From: Leptolyngbyaceae cyanobacterium JSC-12
GTDB taxonomy: Bacteria > Cyanobacteriota > Cyanobacteriia > Leptolyngbyales > Leptolyngbyaceae
Length of the DNA: 64,000 nucleotides
Assembly (NCBI GenBank): GCA_000309945.1
Contig: CM001633.1
Location: forward strand, 1,593,103-1,657,102
Direction of reading: 5' to 3'
Each line of letters begins with the position of its first letter. The stretch's first letter is position 1. The position numbers and the translations under genes are program-made. The notes under the pieces were generated by a model, which worked only from the letters and a program-made list of their open reading frames with translations, was not told the origin of the DNA and ran no database searches. Shown in pieces: positions 48,369 to 56,844 of this stretch.

Positions 48369-48703
48369 AGGCAGTGCTTATTAAACAATTGAATGGTTGA
48401 CAACGTTCACCTGACCTATAGCAGTGTTTTAGCCTAAGTTGAGGCAGAAATCCAGTATAGCGATGGATTGAGTTACGAGTTGTCAATAAATGACGAGTTT
48501 ACTTGATTTTATCTAGAGGAATTATCGTATTAGACATTTTACTCATTTCCATACCACCCCTGTGGGATTGTTAATGAAATTCCAAGTTAAACGAGTCTGA
48601 ATTGACCTGGTGTTGAATGAATTCTGTCCAGGATAGCGATCGCACCGATTAGAATAAAAACAGATTTGTAACAGTTCTTAAAGTATTTAAGTTCGAGGGA
48701 TTT
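48369..48703. other. Divergent spacer, no gene seen
   Basis: 335 bases between infC (minus) and the hydrolase (plus); AT-rich, presumably both promoters. I see no hairpin terminator. Confidence 0.5.
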
Positions 48704-49654
48704 GTGATTACGTCTCCAGCCTGGCATCATCGAGTAGGGTACCAACGCGACTGGGTTTGGCGGGGATGGAAGACTCGCTACACCTATCTTCGAGCGGTTG
48801 ACGGCAATCGCTCAACTCCCTTGATTTTGCTACATGGGTTTGGTGCCTCAATTGGACATTGGCGGCAGAACCTGCCCGAACTTGGGAAGCATCATACCGT
48901 TTATGCCCTGGATATGCTGGGGTTTGGAGCATCCGAAAAGGTAGCGGCTCCTTACGGAATCGAATTTTGGGTTGAGCAAGTTTACGACTTTTGGCGAACA
49001 TTTGTCCGGCAACCAGTTGTTCTGGTTGGCAATTCTATTGGTTCTTTAATTTGTTTAGCAGCGGCAGCCGTTCATCCAGAGATGGTGTGTGGAGTCGTGA
49101 TGCTGAATTTGCCTGACTCTTCGGTGTTGGAGAATCCTAAATGGGTTTCGCGATCGCTCTCTTGCTTGAGTCCCATTGCAAAGCCGGTGTTGGATGCTGT
49201 GAAATGGCTTTTGACGCTACCACCCATTTTTAACACGATGTTTTGGCTAGTTCGGCAGCCTGCTGTGTTACGAGCGTGGGCAAAACAGGCATATGCTACC
49301 CCAACAGCGATCACTGATGAGCTGATTGAAATTTTCTCCAGCCCTGCTTATGAACGGGGGGCAGCAAGAACCCTACGGGCGATGGTCAATGGCAAATCGA
49401 AGTCGGGGCAGGTGAGCTATGCTGCAAGGGATGTGTTGCCTATGCTGAAAATTCCCATGCTGCTGTTTTGGGGGATGAAAGATAAGATGGTGCCGCCGAA
49501 ACTGGCGCGATTATTTCTGAAATACAACCCCAACCTGAAGCTGATTGAAATTGAAGACGCAGGACACTGCCCTCATGATGAGCATCCAGAGCGGGTTAAT
49601 CAGGAGATTTTGACCTGGATTGCAATGTGCGTGGATAATTGCCAGCCTGATTAA
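48704..49654 (+). CDS. Alpha/beta-hydrolase with intact triad
   Basis: 316 residues. Oxyanion region LLHGFGASIGHWRQN, nucleophile elbow VGNSIGSL, acid in LFWGMKDKMVPP, and catalytic His in DAGHCPHDEHPERV. Typical of the cyanobacterial esterase/lyase-like group; substrate unknown. GTG start at 48704 preceded by GAGGGA. It overlaps the end of the convergent NurA gene by 4 bases. Confidence 0.9.
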   Translation: MITSPAWHHRVGYQRDWVWRGWKTRYTYLRAVDGNRSTPLILLHGFGASIGHWRQNLPELGKHHTVYALDMLGFGASEKVAAPYGIEFWVEQVYDFWRTFVRQPVVLVGNSIGSLICLAAAAVHPEMVCGVVMLNLPDSSVLENPKWVSRSLSCLSPIAKPVLDAVKWLLTLPPIFNTMFWLVRQPAVLRAWAKQAYATPTAITDELIEIFSSPAYERGAARTLRAMVNGKSKSGQVSYAARDVLPMLKIPMLLFWGMKDKMVPPKLARLFLKYNPNLKLIEIEDAGHCPHDEHPERVNQEILTWIAMCVDNCQPD

Positions 49655-50919
49655 GCAATGCTGCCGCGTTTGCGGGCTTCTTTGTAAGATACACCAACGT
49701 TTTGCAATCCAGCGCGGATCATTTCCTGTTCCAGCAGAGCAAAAAAGCGGGTGCGATCGCCGCCTCTTACCACTGCTTGATTATGGGCTTCTGCCAAGGC
49801 CACTGGATAGCCATAGCCCTTCTGCACCTGAGCAATAATCAGGCTAAGGGCAGAATTCAGCATTGCCTCATCTTGCACAACCCACTCTGGAAACTCGACT
49901 CTGGCGATCTCGGTACCCACATTCACATAGCAAAAGCAAACACGATGGTGGCTGTAAAAATCCAAAATATTGGCTGAACTGCGCCAGAGCGGGCTACGCT
50001 GTCCGGGTTGCAGTTGCATTGCCCACAGTTTAGTGTCTTTTAGGGGTTCTAATACCTGGCAGGGAAATTGCTCCTGCTGTTTGGCGCAATGGTTCACACA
50101 ATCTGGCATTTCGTATGGGCAGGCTGGCAACCGCAGAAAGTTAAGTGCTTCCCCACTGCGAGAGGCACTGAGATAGCCTGCTAATGGAATTTCGGCTTGA
50201 CGTAACTGCTCCCAGGCTTCCAGGATAGGGGTGAGAATGCGATCGCGAGCTTCAAACGGCAACGACTCTAGAAACCAGTAGATGAGCGAACCATCAACGA
50301 GAGCCAGGGTAGGCAAGAGAGCGGGATGGGATAGGGGCAATGGGGAGGATGAGGAAGCATGATGATTTTCTTGCCCAACTGCTCTACCGGACTCACCTGC
50401 TCTACCTGCCCCACCTCGCATCCTCTCTCCCAACTCTGCTAGCACCACTGCTTCAGACACTGTGCGTCGGTAGCCCATCCATTCCTCAGTGGAAATACCC
50501 CACTGGCGAGAAATGTACAAGTCTTCAGGACGGTAAACAACTTCCGGTAAGCTGTCGAGCAGGGGGAAGCGATTTTGCCCATAGTAAAGCGCGATGCGAC
50601 CGATGTTGATCAAGTAACAGTAGGCAATTTCGTGATGGCTGGGGGCAATTTGAGAACCATCAGTGGCAATCACGGTGTGAGTATGGGGAGGCGTGGGGAT
50701 ACTCATCCGTAGATTAAGTGGTTCAATCGGTTCGGCGGCAGTGAAGTTGAGGCGATCCCGCCACGCTTGCTTCAGTTTTACTAATTCGTCCTGACGCTGA
50801 AAGGCTTTGTCTAATAACGCTGCTGCCAATTCCAACCGTTGCCGAGTTGCAGCAGCCTCCTGCATCAGATGTTGGCTAATGCCCTGCATTTGATCCGCAA
50901 TTTTGGTGAGATCCAGCAT
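49651..50919 (-). CDS. NurA-domain DNA double-strand break repair nuclease
   Basis: 422 residues. The NurA domain starts near VIATDGSQIAPSHHEIAYCY (metal-binding Asp) and includes TLALVDGSLIYWFLE (second Asp) and the C-terminal GYPVALAEAHNQAVVRGGDR. NurA acts with HerA helicase in end resection; no herA gene lies alongside. A low-complexity insertion (residues ~163-202; RGGAGRAGESGRAVG...ASSSSPLPLS) splits the domain. Ends convergently with the hydrolase. Confidence 0.87.
   Translation of the reverse strand: MLDLTKIADQMQGISQHLMQEAAATRQRLELAAALLDKAFQRQDELVKLKQAWRDRLNFTAAEPIEPLNLRMSIPTPPHTHTVIATDGSQIAPSHHEIAYCYLINIGRIALYYGQNRFPLLDSLPEVVYRPEDLYISRQWGISTEEWMGYRRTVSEAVVLAELGERMRGGAGRAGESGRAVGQENHHASSSSPLPLSHPALLPTLALVDGSLIYWFLESLPFEARDRILTPILEAWEQLRQAEIPLAGYLSASRSGEALNFLRLPACPYEMPDCVNHCAKQQEQFPCQVLEPLKDTKLWAMQLQPGQRSPLWRSSANILDFYSHHRVCFCYVNVGTEIARVEFPEWVVQDEAMLNSALSLIIAQVQKGYGYPVALAEAHNQAVVRGGDRTRFFALLEQEMIRAGLQNVGVSYKEARKRGSIA
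50314..50430. repeat. In-frame filler repeat inside the NurA gene
   Basis: Minus strand translation is Gly/Ala/Arg/Ser/Pro-rich, while the plus strand shows GGGGCAATGGGGAGGATGAGG and CTACCTGCCCCACCTC, resembling the filler near rnpB and in lysC. It keeps the reading frame and sits between two halves of the NurA domain, presumably in a surface loop. Confidence 0.6.
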
Positions 50920-51038
50920 TTCTTCACTCGCTGAACAGCTTTTTCCGTTACTACTTTTTCCATTACTATGAAATTCATTTACTGATGCATTTATACTAAT
51001 GAGTAATTGCTTGATTATGACACAGTTACCATGTGCTG

Positions 51039-51497
51039 TTATGGAGCAGGGGCGATCTCCCGAATGGCATTTAAGAAATCCTCTGGATTTTGGGGGCTTA
51101 GCATGACAGCATACCCGGCGCGAGTTGGGACATAGACTACTCTAGTTGGGTCGGTAACATACAACAGTGCTTTTTCGCCATTGCGTAACCGGAACCACCC
51201 AGCCTGATATCCCGGTAATCCCGTTCCGAAGGTGCGACGTGTTGGCTGTAAATCGCTCGTTTCCTTAAGATTAATCAGACTTGCTGAACCGCCTCGCAAA
51301 TCCGCCGCTGGGATAGTTCTGCCATAAAGATCTCCGGTCAAGCGCAACCCAGCGTTGGAAACTTCAAAGCGGGCGTATCTCATGCCAATGAAGGATGAGC
51401 CAAGCACAATTGCCAATAGCAGCAGCGGAATCAGGATAAGTAGCAGGAGCAGCAAAAATGATCTCAAATTGGCAGGCACGATTGGAAATACTTGCAT
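51039..51497 (-). CDS. Membrane-anchored PH-like domain protein
   Basis: 152 residues: one membrane helix (~14-38, SFLLLLLLILIPLLLLAIVLGSS), then a beta-rich domain (RYARFEVSNAGLRLTGDLYGRTIPAADL, RTFGTGLPGYQAGWFRLRNGEKALLYVTD) resembling bacterial PH-type domains. ATG 51497 has a GGAG ten bases upstream; the longer frame to 51527 is less likely. Function unknown. Confidence 0.75.
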   Translation of the reverse strand: MQVFPIVPANLRSFLLLLLLILIPLLLLAIVLGSSFIGMRYARFEVSNAGLRLTGDLYGRTIPAADLRGGSASLINLKETSDLQPTRRTFGTGLPGYQAGWFRLRNGEKALLYVTDPTRVVYVPTRAGYAVMLSPQNPEDFLNAIREIAPAP

Positions 51498-51887
51498 GGA
51501 AGTCTCCATCCAGAGAATTATAGGCACGAAAACAGTTGCAAGCAGGATGACTAAACCATGCCCAGCTAAGAACTTAGAGTTTTTCTAGGAGAAACTCCAG
51601 GTCTGGACGTGAAAGCGGTCTAATTATAGCTGTTGTTATACTGCCTCAAGTTATTTGTAGGGGCGCAGTTGAACCTTGATCTGTGGGTTGCACTTTCCAT
51701 GACCACTATCAATAAAACCTAACTCCTTATGAAGAAAAAAATAATTCTGTACGTGGAATTTATATCCAAGATAATTCGGAATTAAGGAATAATGCTGTGA
51801 AGGAAACATTGAAGCTTATTCAAAGTTAACTTCAGATTAAAAATCCTTAATTTCTTCCTTCTTGTTTGAGACGGGAATGGGCAGTAT

Positions 51888-52070
51888 GTGCAGCTCTTGG
51901 TCAGAGACTGTGTTGAAAGGTTGGTATTGAGGTCAGCCATAGAGCGAATTATTGAATTTCCCCTAGAAAACAGTAGCTCAATTCTTATAGAAGTTGATGA
52001 GCCGATTGAAGACGATCGCATTTCATTGGGCGATCGCTATCGATTACGGCTCAAGCCTCCTGCCTGGTGA
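51888..52070 (+). pseudogene. Possible fragment of a trypsin-co-occurring domain protein
   Basis: 60 codons. IIEFPLENSSSILIEVDEP resembles the N-terminus of the CU044_2847/trypsin-co-occurring domain 1 family, but the frame then diverges and stops. Its first residues (MQLLVRDCVERLVLRSA) are not family-like. Probably a decayed remnant at the edge of the integron; call is tentative. Confidence 0.35.
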
Positions 52071-52112
52071 TCACCTCGACCTATGTGCGATCGCGGCGTC
52101 TGCCGAGGTGAC

Positions 52113-52685
52113 TTAGCCATCTAGCGGGCTTTTTACCCCCCGTCCACCCCGGTTGAGCACATGGGTATCAATCATCGCCGTTTTGACATCCTTATGGCCC
52201 AGCAATTCTTGAATCGTGCGGATGTCATACCCGCTCTCTAACAAATGAGTGGCAAAGCTATGCCGGAAGGTGTGACAGCCAAGCCGCTTAGTGAGCTTTA
52301 CAGCCTTTCAGTTGATAAATACCGTCATACTGCTGGACACCGCGATCGCTCCCTGTTTGGTCAACACAGTGGGCACATACTGAGGTCGTTTTGCTCGCAC
52401 GGCATCGATGCCCGACATTGCCAGATTGAGTACTTTCCGATAGAGAAACAACAAGGCACTGAGGGCTTGATTCTGGGTTGAAGCGGCGACTTACCCCTCG
52501 ACGGCTAGATGAGTGAGAACTGCTTCAACTTCAGTGTTGCCCATTTCCCTGGGATGACGCTTATTGTGAAACAGGATGTAGCGCCGAATCCATTGCACGT
52601 AAGTTTCTTCAGTGCGGTAGGCGTAGTGCTTGAGTCGCAACGTATCCCGCACCTGATCCAACAACTTCTCAGGCAGTGACTCCAT
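52113..52685 (-). pseudogene. intI: Integron integrase (IntI-type tyrosine recombinase), inactivated
   Basis: The N-terminus LLDQVRDTLRLKHYAYRTEE, YVQWIRRYILFHNKRHP and [20 protein letters not shown], then the C-terminus [19 protein letters not shown] and [16 protein letters not shown], are unmistakably IntI. Damage: a TAA at 52491-52493 where relatives have Lys/Asn; a frame change near 52340 ([10 protein letters not shown] then QQYDGIYQL in another frame); the central ~130-150 codons with the first catalytic Arg box and the IntI-specific patch missing; and the catalytic Tyr replaced by Asp ([11 protein letters not shown] for [11 protein letters not shown]). Not expected to be functional. Confidence 0.93.
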
Positions 52686-52759
52686 TGTCTGTAGGCTCTT
52701 TCAACATGTCCAATATATTAATCACCACCATGACACATTAATTTTTGTCATCTGAAGAC

Positions 52760-52955
52760 TGACTGAAGCTGTCTGCCTAATTCCCGGAATCAGCGGTATT
52801 ATGCAGATCATCGTCATTCTAACTATCCCAATTGGAATCTTAGACAGATCTGAATCAGCCTAATCCCCCGAATTGGGATCTTAGACAGACAGATTTCAGC
52901 CTAATTACCCTCCAGAGGGTAGATAGGCAGACGGGATCAGTCTAATTACTAGTTA
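52760..52955. repeat. Five imperfect ~41-bp repeats at the candidate attI
   Basis: The core (C/T)CTAAT or TCTAACT recurs at about 52776, 52819, 52860, 52900 and 52941 (spacing 43, 41, 40, 41). The best two copies share (G)ATCTTAGACAGA and TCAGCCTAAT. The last unit runs straight into the first cassette (CTAATTACTAGTTAGCTGG). Position between intI and the array is that of attI, whose known versions carry IntI-binding direct repeats. Confidence 0.7.
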
Positions 52956-53205
52956 GCTGGCTCCGCATCAGGGCTTTGCACTAGTTCTTCAGGGTTGCCT
53001 GTTTGTCCGAAAGCACCCAGGAAATGGTCGGTTGAGGCAGTGGTTTGAGGGTTATCTGTGGTAGCGAAAGCGCCCAGGATGGTGTCGGTGAGGGCAGTCG
53101 CGAGGGGCGATCGGTGCGTGCTCCAGCTAACACGTCATTGGAGCGGACAAGTGAAAGCCCCTGGTGCTAAGTTTGAGTCCACGGTTGCCGCTCAATTGTG
53201 CCGTT
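52952..53205 (+). repeat. Cassette A copy 1 (no convincing gene)
   Basis: First cassette. 254 bases, same as 54736-54989 base for base as far as I can compare, and related to 63771 onward. Its body holds two ~55-base modules, each with CCGAAAGCACCCAGG or GCGAAAGCGCCCAGG preceded by a GTTRCCTGT/GTTATCTGT motif. No start-codon ORF with a ribosome-binding site; a minus-strand frame is open across it but has no start codon. Confidence 0.85.
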
Positions 53206-53211
53206 GGGCTG
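53124..53211 (+). other. attC of cassette 1
   Basis: CAGCTAAC at the left pairs GTTGGGCTG at the right; inner stem TTG-GAGCGG / CCGCTC-AA with an extrahelical G. 88 bases. Confidence 0.88.
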
Positions 53212-53337
53212 CTTTATATTGTGGCGGTGGCGGTATCGTAAAGCCATCTGTTGGGGGCAGAAATTAAGTTTCTATCGAAGTCATCTGTAACCGATTGCCT
53301 GAAAAAGAAGATACTGAATAGGTAGTGCAGCTTACAT

Positions 53338-53838
53338 ATGATACTTAAAACGCAGCAGTTGGTTTTGAGACCGATTTTGGAGAGTGAGCTTAGCACCCTC
53401 CATATGATTTTTACTGATTCCTACGTCAGGAAGTACCTGTGTGACGATCAAGTTTTTTCCTTGCAGCAAGTTGAAGAAATGCTCAAACAGAGCATAAAGC
53501 ACTTTGAGGAAGAAAAATTTGGTCTTTGGTTTATCAAGATCAATGGTGAAAGTGAAGTCATCGGATTTGTTGGTTTGTGGTATTTCTTTGATGAAGAACA
53601 ACCCCAGTTGATCTATGCCTTGCTTCCTAAAGCCCTCAAAAAGGGCTACGCTACTGAAGCTGCAAACAAAATAATAGAGTATTGTTTTGATGAACTTGGT
53701 TATGAGTATCTTGTAGCAAGCTGCGATCAACCAAACATTGAGTCACACAAAGTAGCGGAAAGACTGGGAATGAGGAAGATGGAAGAAAAAATTGTGAATG
53801 GGAGTCCTATAGTGTTCTTTAGACTTGAAAAGTTGTAG
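53338..53838 (+). CDS. GNAT family N-acetyltransferase
   Basis: 166 residues of the RimJ/RimL type: ILKTQQLVLRPILESELSTL start, FGLWFIKINGESEVIGFVGL, then the acetyl-CoA loop motif KALKKGYATEAANKIIEY (R/Q-x-x-G-x-A relaxed) and SHKVAERLGMRKMEE. It would acetylate a protein N-terminus or small amine; substrate unknown. The sole gene of cassette 2, AT-richer than the core genes, which fits transfer. No strong Shine-Dalgarno: AGCTTACATATG. Confidence 0.9.
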   Translation: MILKTQQLVLRPILESELSTLHMIFTDSYVRKYLCDDQVFSLQQVEEMLKQSIKHFEEEKFGLWFIKINGESEVIGFVGLWYFFDEEQPQLIYALLPKALKKGYATEAANKIIEYCFDELGYEYLVASCDQPNIESHKVAERLGMRKMEEKIVNGSPIVFFRLEKL

Positions 53839-53846
53839 TAGAAACA

Positions 53847-53936
53847 CAGCCCAACAACCGCGTTGGAGCGGATTTATTCGATCCCTTGATGGGTTGCAAA
53901 ACTCTATGGTAACCGCTGAACACGACCGTTGGGCTG
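53847..53936 (+). other. attC of cassette 2
   Basis: R'' CAGCCCAAC and R' GTTGGGCTG are perfect complements; inner arms CGTTGGAGCGG / ACCGCTGAACACG. 90 bases. It starts 9 bases after the GNAT stop. Confidence 0.9.
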
Positions 53937-54060
53937 CTTATCGCTATCTGTAGGACAGTTGCGAAATCGCCTCGGTTGAGTGCTAAAAGGTATCGAATGA
54001 ACACTCGTACATTGTCAAACGTATTGACAATGTAAATACATATCGCCTACACTAGAAGGT

Positions 54061-54357
54061 ATGGATGTGTATTTCGTGCTCAACGGCGTTACCTTCGTCT
54101 GGAATGACGAGAAAGCCAGGATTAATCCGATAAACCATGATGGTGTCACGTTTCAGCAAGCCACAGAAGCCTTCTTTGATCCGTTGCTTGTAGTGGTTGA
54201 TGCGAGTCGCAATGATGAGGCGCGAGATGCTGTCATTGGTTTAGACCGGCGCTGGAATCTCTTGTACGTTGTTTACATTGAGCGTGAAAACGACATTATT
54301 CGGATCATTTCGGCTCGTAAAGCAACACGCAAGGAGCGAGAAGACTATGAAGGTTGA
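54061..54357 (+). CDS. brnT: BrnT-type toxin (type II TA)
   Basis: 98 residues of the DUF497/BrnT family: FVWNDEKARINPINHDGVTFQQATEAFFD, RDAVIGLDRRWNLLYVVY, IRIISARKATRKEREDYE. BrnT is a RelE-fold ribonuclease that inhibits translation. It overlaps the antitoxin start by 11 bases. The promoter region GTATTGACAATGTAAATAC (~54021) is palindromic-like and suits autoregulation by the BrnT-BrnA complex. Confidence 0.92.
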   Translation: MDVYFVLNGVTFVWNDEKARINPINHDGVTFQQATEAFFDPLLVVVDASRNDEARDAVIGLDRRWNLLYVVYIERENDIIRIISARKATRKEREDYEG

Positions 54358-54631
54358 AGCATTAAAAAAGCGACTGGACAAGAACCGTCCCATGACTACG
54401 ATCACGATTCGTATTCCCGAAGATGTGATTGAGGATTTGAAGCGGGTTGCACCATTGCTTGGTTTTTCAGGGTATCAACCTCTAGCGCGTGCTTACATTG
54501 GGCAAGGGCTTCGTACTGACTTAGAACGGTTAGAGGGCGATACAGTGTTTGCATTGATTGCTAGTTTAAAGCGTCATGGTGTGAGTGACGAAGTGATTCA
54601 GGAGGCGCTAGGTGAAGTCGCTCAACGTTAG
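54347..54631 (+). CDS. brnA: BrnA-type antitoxin
   Basis: 94 residues: MTTITIRIPEDVIEDLKRVAP, then LLGFSGYQPLARAYIGQGLR, a ribbon-helix-helix domain as in BrnA antitoxins. Start ATG 54347 lies inside the toxin gene, so the pair is translationally coupled. Binds and blocks BrnT and represses the operon. Cassette 3. Confidence 0.88.
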   Translation: MKVEALKKRLDKNRPMTTITIRIPEDVIEDLKRVAPLLGFSGYQPLARAYIGQGLRTDLERLEGDTVFALIASLKRHGVSDEVIQEALGEVAQR

Positions 54632-54652
54632 CCCAAGTCTTCGGTTGCAGCC

Positions 54653-54744
54653 AGTAGCCCAACACTGCGCTGCAACGGACGGAATGAAGATCTTGGTGAT
54701 GATGCCAAAGTTACTTGCCGCCGTTGAGCTTCACCGTTAGCTGG
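54653..54744 (+). other. attC of cassette 3
   Basis: AGTAGCCCAAC on the left and GTTAGCT on the right (the latter belongs to the next cassette); inner arms CTGCAACGGACGG / CCGCCGTTGAGC. Near-identical to the attC of cassette 8 in its core. Confidence 0.88.
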
Positions 54745-54989
54745 CTCCGCATCAGGGCTTTGCACTAGTTCTTCAGGGTTGCCTGTTTGTCCGAAAGCAC
54801 CCAGGAAATGGTCGGTTGAGGCAGTGGTTTGAGGGTTATCTGTGGTAGCGAAAGCGCCCAGGATGGTGTCGGTGAGGGCAGTCGCGAGGGGCGATCGGTG
54901 CGTGCTCCAGCTAACACGTCATTGGAGCGGACAAGTGAAAGCCCCTGGTGCTAAGTTTGAGTCCACGGTTGCCGCTCAATTGTGCCGTT
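54736..54989 (+). repeat. Cassette A copy 2
   Basis: A base-for-base second copy of the first cassette, including its attC (54908-54995). The two copies bracket the GNAT and BrnTA cassettes and could recombine to delete them. Confidence 0.93.
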
Positions 54990-54995
54990 AGACCG
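54908..54995 (+). other. attC of cassette 4
   Basis: Same site as attC 1, ending in GTTAGACC because the following cassette differs. This shows the 3' GTT flank is supplied by the next cassette. Confidence 0.9.
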
Positions 54996-55108
54996 CTTAG
55001 TTCTTGGTTGGGGCACAGCCGATAGATAGTCTGTAGGATGCGATCGCATAGCTGTTCCACTAATTCAGTCCGAAAACTTCGTTCAGTTGAATTTAGAGGG
55101 TGCAAATA

Positions 55109-56032
55109 ATGCCAGAAAAAAAGCCCTTGGCTGTTGATTACTCCCAGGAAAACTCGACCGCGCCTCTAGTTCCAAACCCACCTCTTCTTACAAGTCACGG
55201 CTTGGGATGGAAAGACATTCATTTCGCACACCATCGCCAACCGTCTTGGGAATTGCCAAACGTGAAGGGTGCTCAACACGTCATTGTTCTACCAAGCCCA
55301 AAACAAGTGACGGATGTAGAGTTTATTGAAGAAAGGCATGTTCAGAAAATACAGTACCATCCAAAGGATTATGTAAACGGATTCATCGAACTTTTTCCAG
55401 CCGATCGACCTTATAGATGCTCTTGGAATAAAGAGGTTGAATTCATCCATTACTATCTTGAGCCTAAATTTCTTGCTCATGTAGCCTATGAGTCAGTGAA
55501 TCCGGATAGAGTCGAATTGGTACTGGAGCTTAGAAGATCTGATCTTTTTATCTATCACCTATGTCTGGCAATTAAAGCGGGTTTAGAAACATATGGCGCT
55601 AATAGTGGATTTCTTGCATCGGAATTAGCCGCCAAGCTTTCAATGCACTTATTACAACACTACTCAACACGCAAATATGACTTACCGCAATATGGAGAAG
55701 GATTGTCACAGAGCAAATTGAGTCAAGCACTTGAGTATATCAATGAGCATTTAGGCAATACTGCAAGTTTACGTTTGGACAAGATTGCTGATGAGTTGGG
55801 AATGGATCAGAACCGTTTTTCAAAAATGTTCAAACAATCTATGCGTATTTCTCCTCATCAATATGTACTTAAGAAGCAGATAGAGTGGGCAGAACAGCTA
55901 CTTAAGAACAAGGAATTAACTATTACTGCCATAGCTGAATTGTGTGGTTTTTATAACCAAAGCCACTTTGCCAAGTATTTCCGTCGCTTCACAGGATTAA
56001 CTCCAAAACAATTTCGCAAGAATTTCTTCTAA
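55109..56032 (+). CDS. AraC family transcriptional regulator
   Basis: 307 residues: an N-terminal sensing region (~1-190) without a recognised ligand domain, then two helix-turn-helices of the AraC C-terminal domain: SLRLDKIADELGMDQNRFSKMFKQS and ITAIAELCGFYNQSHFAKYFRR, FTGLTPKQFRKNF. AGAGGG precedes the ATG by 8 bases. First of four genes in the longest cassette. May regulate the secreted gene 84 bases downstream (inference). Confidence 0.92.
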   Translation: MPEKKPLAVDYSQENSTAPLVPNPPLLTSHGLGWKDIHFAHHRQPSWELPNVKGAQHVIVLPSPKQVTDVEFIEERHVQKIQYHPKDYVNGFIELFPADRPYRCSWNKEVEFIHYYLEPKFLAHVAYESVNPDRVELVLELRRSDLFIYHLCLAIKAGLETYGANSGFLASELAAKLSMHLLQHYSTRKYDLPQYGEGLSQSKLSQALEYINEHLGNTASLRLDKIADELGMDQNRFSKMFKQSMRISPHQYVLKKQIEWAEQLLKNKELTITAIAELCGFYNQSHFAKYFRRFTGLTPKQFRKNFF

Positions 56033-56115
56033 TTGCAGATTTGTCTTTGTTTGAATTCAGGAGATGTGATTATATACTTCCATCCACCGTTTTCCATCTT
56101 CATCAGAGGTCGGCG

Positions 56116-56769
56116 ATGAACTCACTTAACAAACCCAGAAGCTTTAGCTTCTTATTTGGTTTAATGCTCATTTCAATCTGTTTTCTATCTCTGGTTTCAA
56201 CAAAAGCAGAGGCGCAATTTTTTTCTACGCCGCAAATGCTGAACCAGCCTTGCAAAATTATCCTTGAGGAAGGAAGCATTAATAATACAAGATATTTTGA
56301 TGGTCCTGGCGACTTCCCTTCATTGAATAATCCAGACCGACCTAACACTGCAGATGCCTTCAGTTTTATTTCACGTGCTGTGGGGCGTTGCAATTACATA
56401 CTGTATAACGAAGCAAATTACGGGGGCGAAAGAAAAGCGGTTTATGGTGCGCTGCAGGGTCGAGTGCGTATTGGCTCTGAAGGTGCAGATAATGGAGGCG
56501 GTTGGAGAGCAAGATCAATGAAAGCATTTCCAATGCAGGGCGGCAACTGCACTATGGTGCTTGGAGATGGTGGTGTTTCTCAATATTTCACGGGACCAGG
56601 CATTTACGCTTTCTTGACTGGATGGAACTTTGTTCGATCAACACAAGGACCTTGTACATTTGAAGTCTTCAATGGTTCAGAGTTTAACGGGCGATCTCGA
56701 AGCTTTTCATCTGGCGTAGATGGTAACACAAGGGTTGGTTGGAGAGTTCGATCCATTCGCATTAGCTAG
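56116..56769 (+). CDS. Secreted beta/gamma-crystallin-like protein
   Basis: 217 residues: signal peptide (~1-33, FLFGLMLISICFLSLVS, cleavage near AEA|QF), then repeated YNEANYGGERKAVYGALQG and VFNGSEFNGRSRSFSSG segments with GGWRARSMKAF / VGWRVRSIRIS, the Tyr/Gly/Ser pattern of beta/gamma-crystallin motifs or I36-type inhibitors. Cysteines at CNYILYN and CTFEVFN likely pair. Starts after AGAGGT. Function unknown. Confidence 0.7.
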   Translation: MNSLNKPRSFSFLFGLMLISICFLSLVSTKAEAQFFSTPQMLNQPCKIILEEGSINNTRYFDGPGDFPSLNNPDRPNTADAFSFISRAVGRCNYILYNEANYGGERKAVYGALQGRVRIGSEGADNGGGWRARSMKAFPMQGGNCTMVLGDGGVSQYFTGPGIYAFLTGWNFVRSTQGPCTFEVFNGSEFNGRSRSFSSGVDGNTRVGWRVRSIRIS

Positions 56770-56844
56770 CTATAGATAGCTTGATGAAGGCTGGGGCAGA
56801 ATTTGTGGGAACATAATTTCTGTGCAATCAGCTTTACTGTTTTC

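Noticed and set aside
52113..52685. Possibility that the integrase is a XerC/XerD-type chromosomal recombinase
   Set aside because: The N-terminal segment LRLKHYAYRTEETYVQWIRR and the C-terminal [26 protein letters not shown] are specific to integron integrases, and the adjacent attC array fits.
52980..53125. Minus-strand open frame in cassette A (LGAFATTDNPQ..., LGAFGQTGNPEE...)
   Set aside because: Protein-like composition, but there is no start codon in frame, and the 17-base and 55-base indels in copy 3 are not multiples of 3. Kept only as a test for the cassette A finding.
53058..53267. 69-codon plus-strand frame across the first attC
   Set aside because: It runs through an attC and into the next cassette, so cassette exchange would always break it.
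54911..55105. 64-codon minus-strand frame upstream of the AraC gene
   Set aside because: It covers an attC and the promoter side of AraC; no ribosome-binding site and no similarity.
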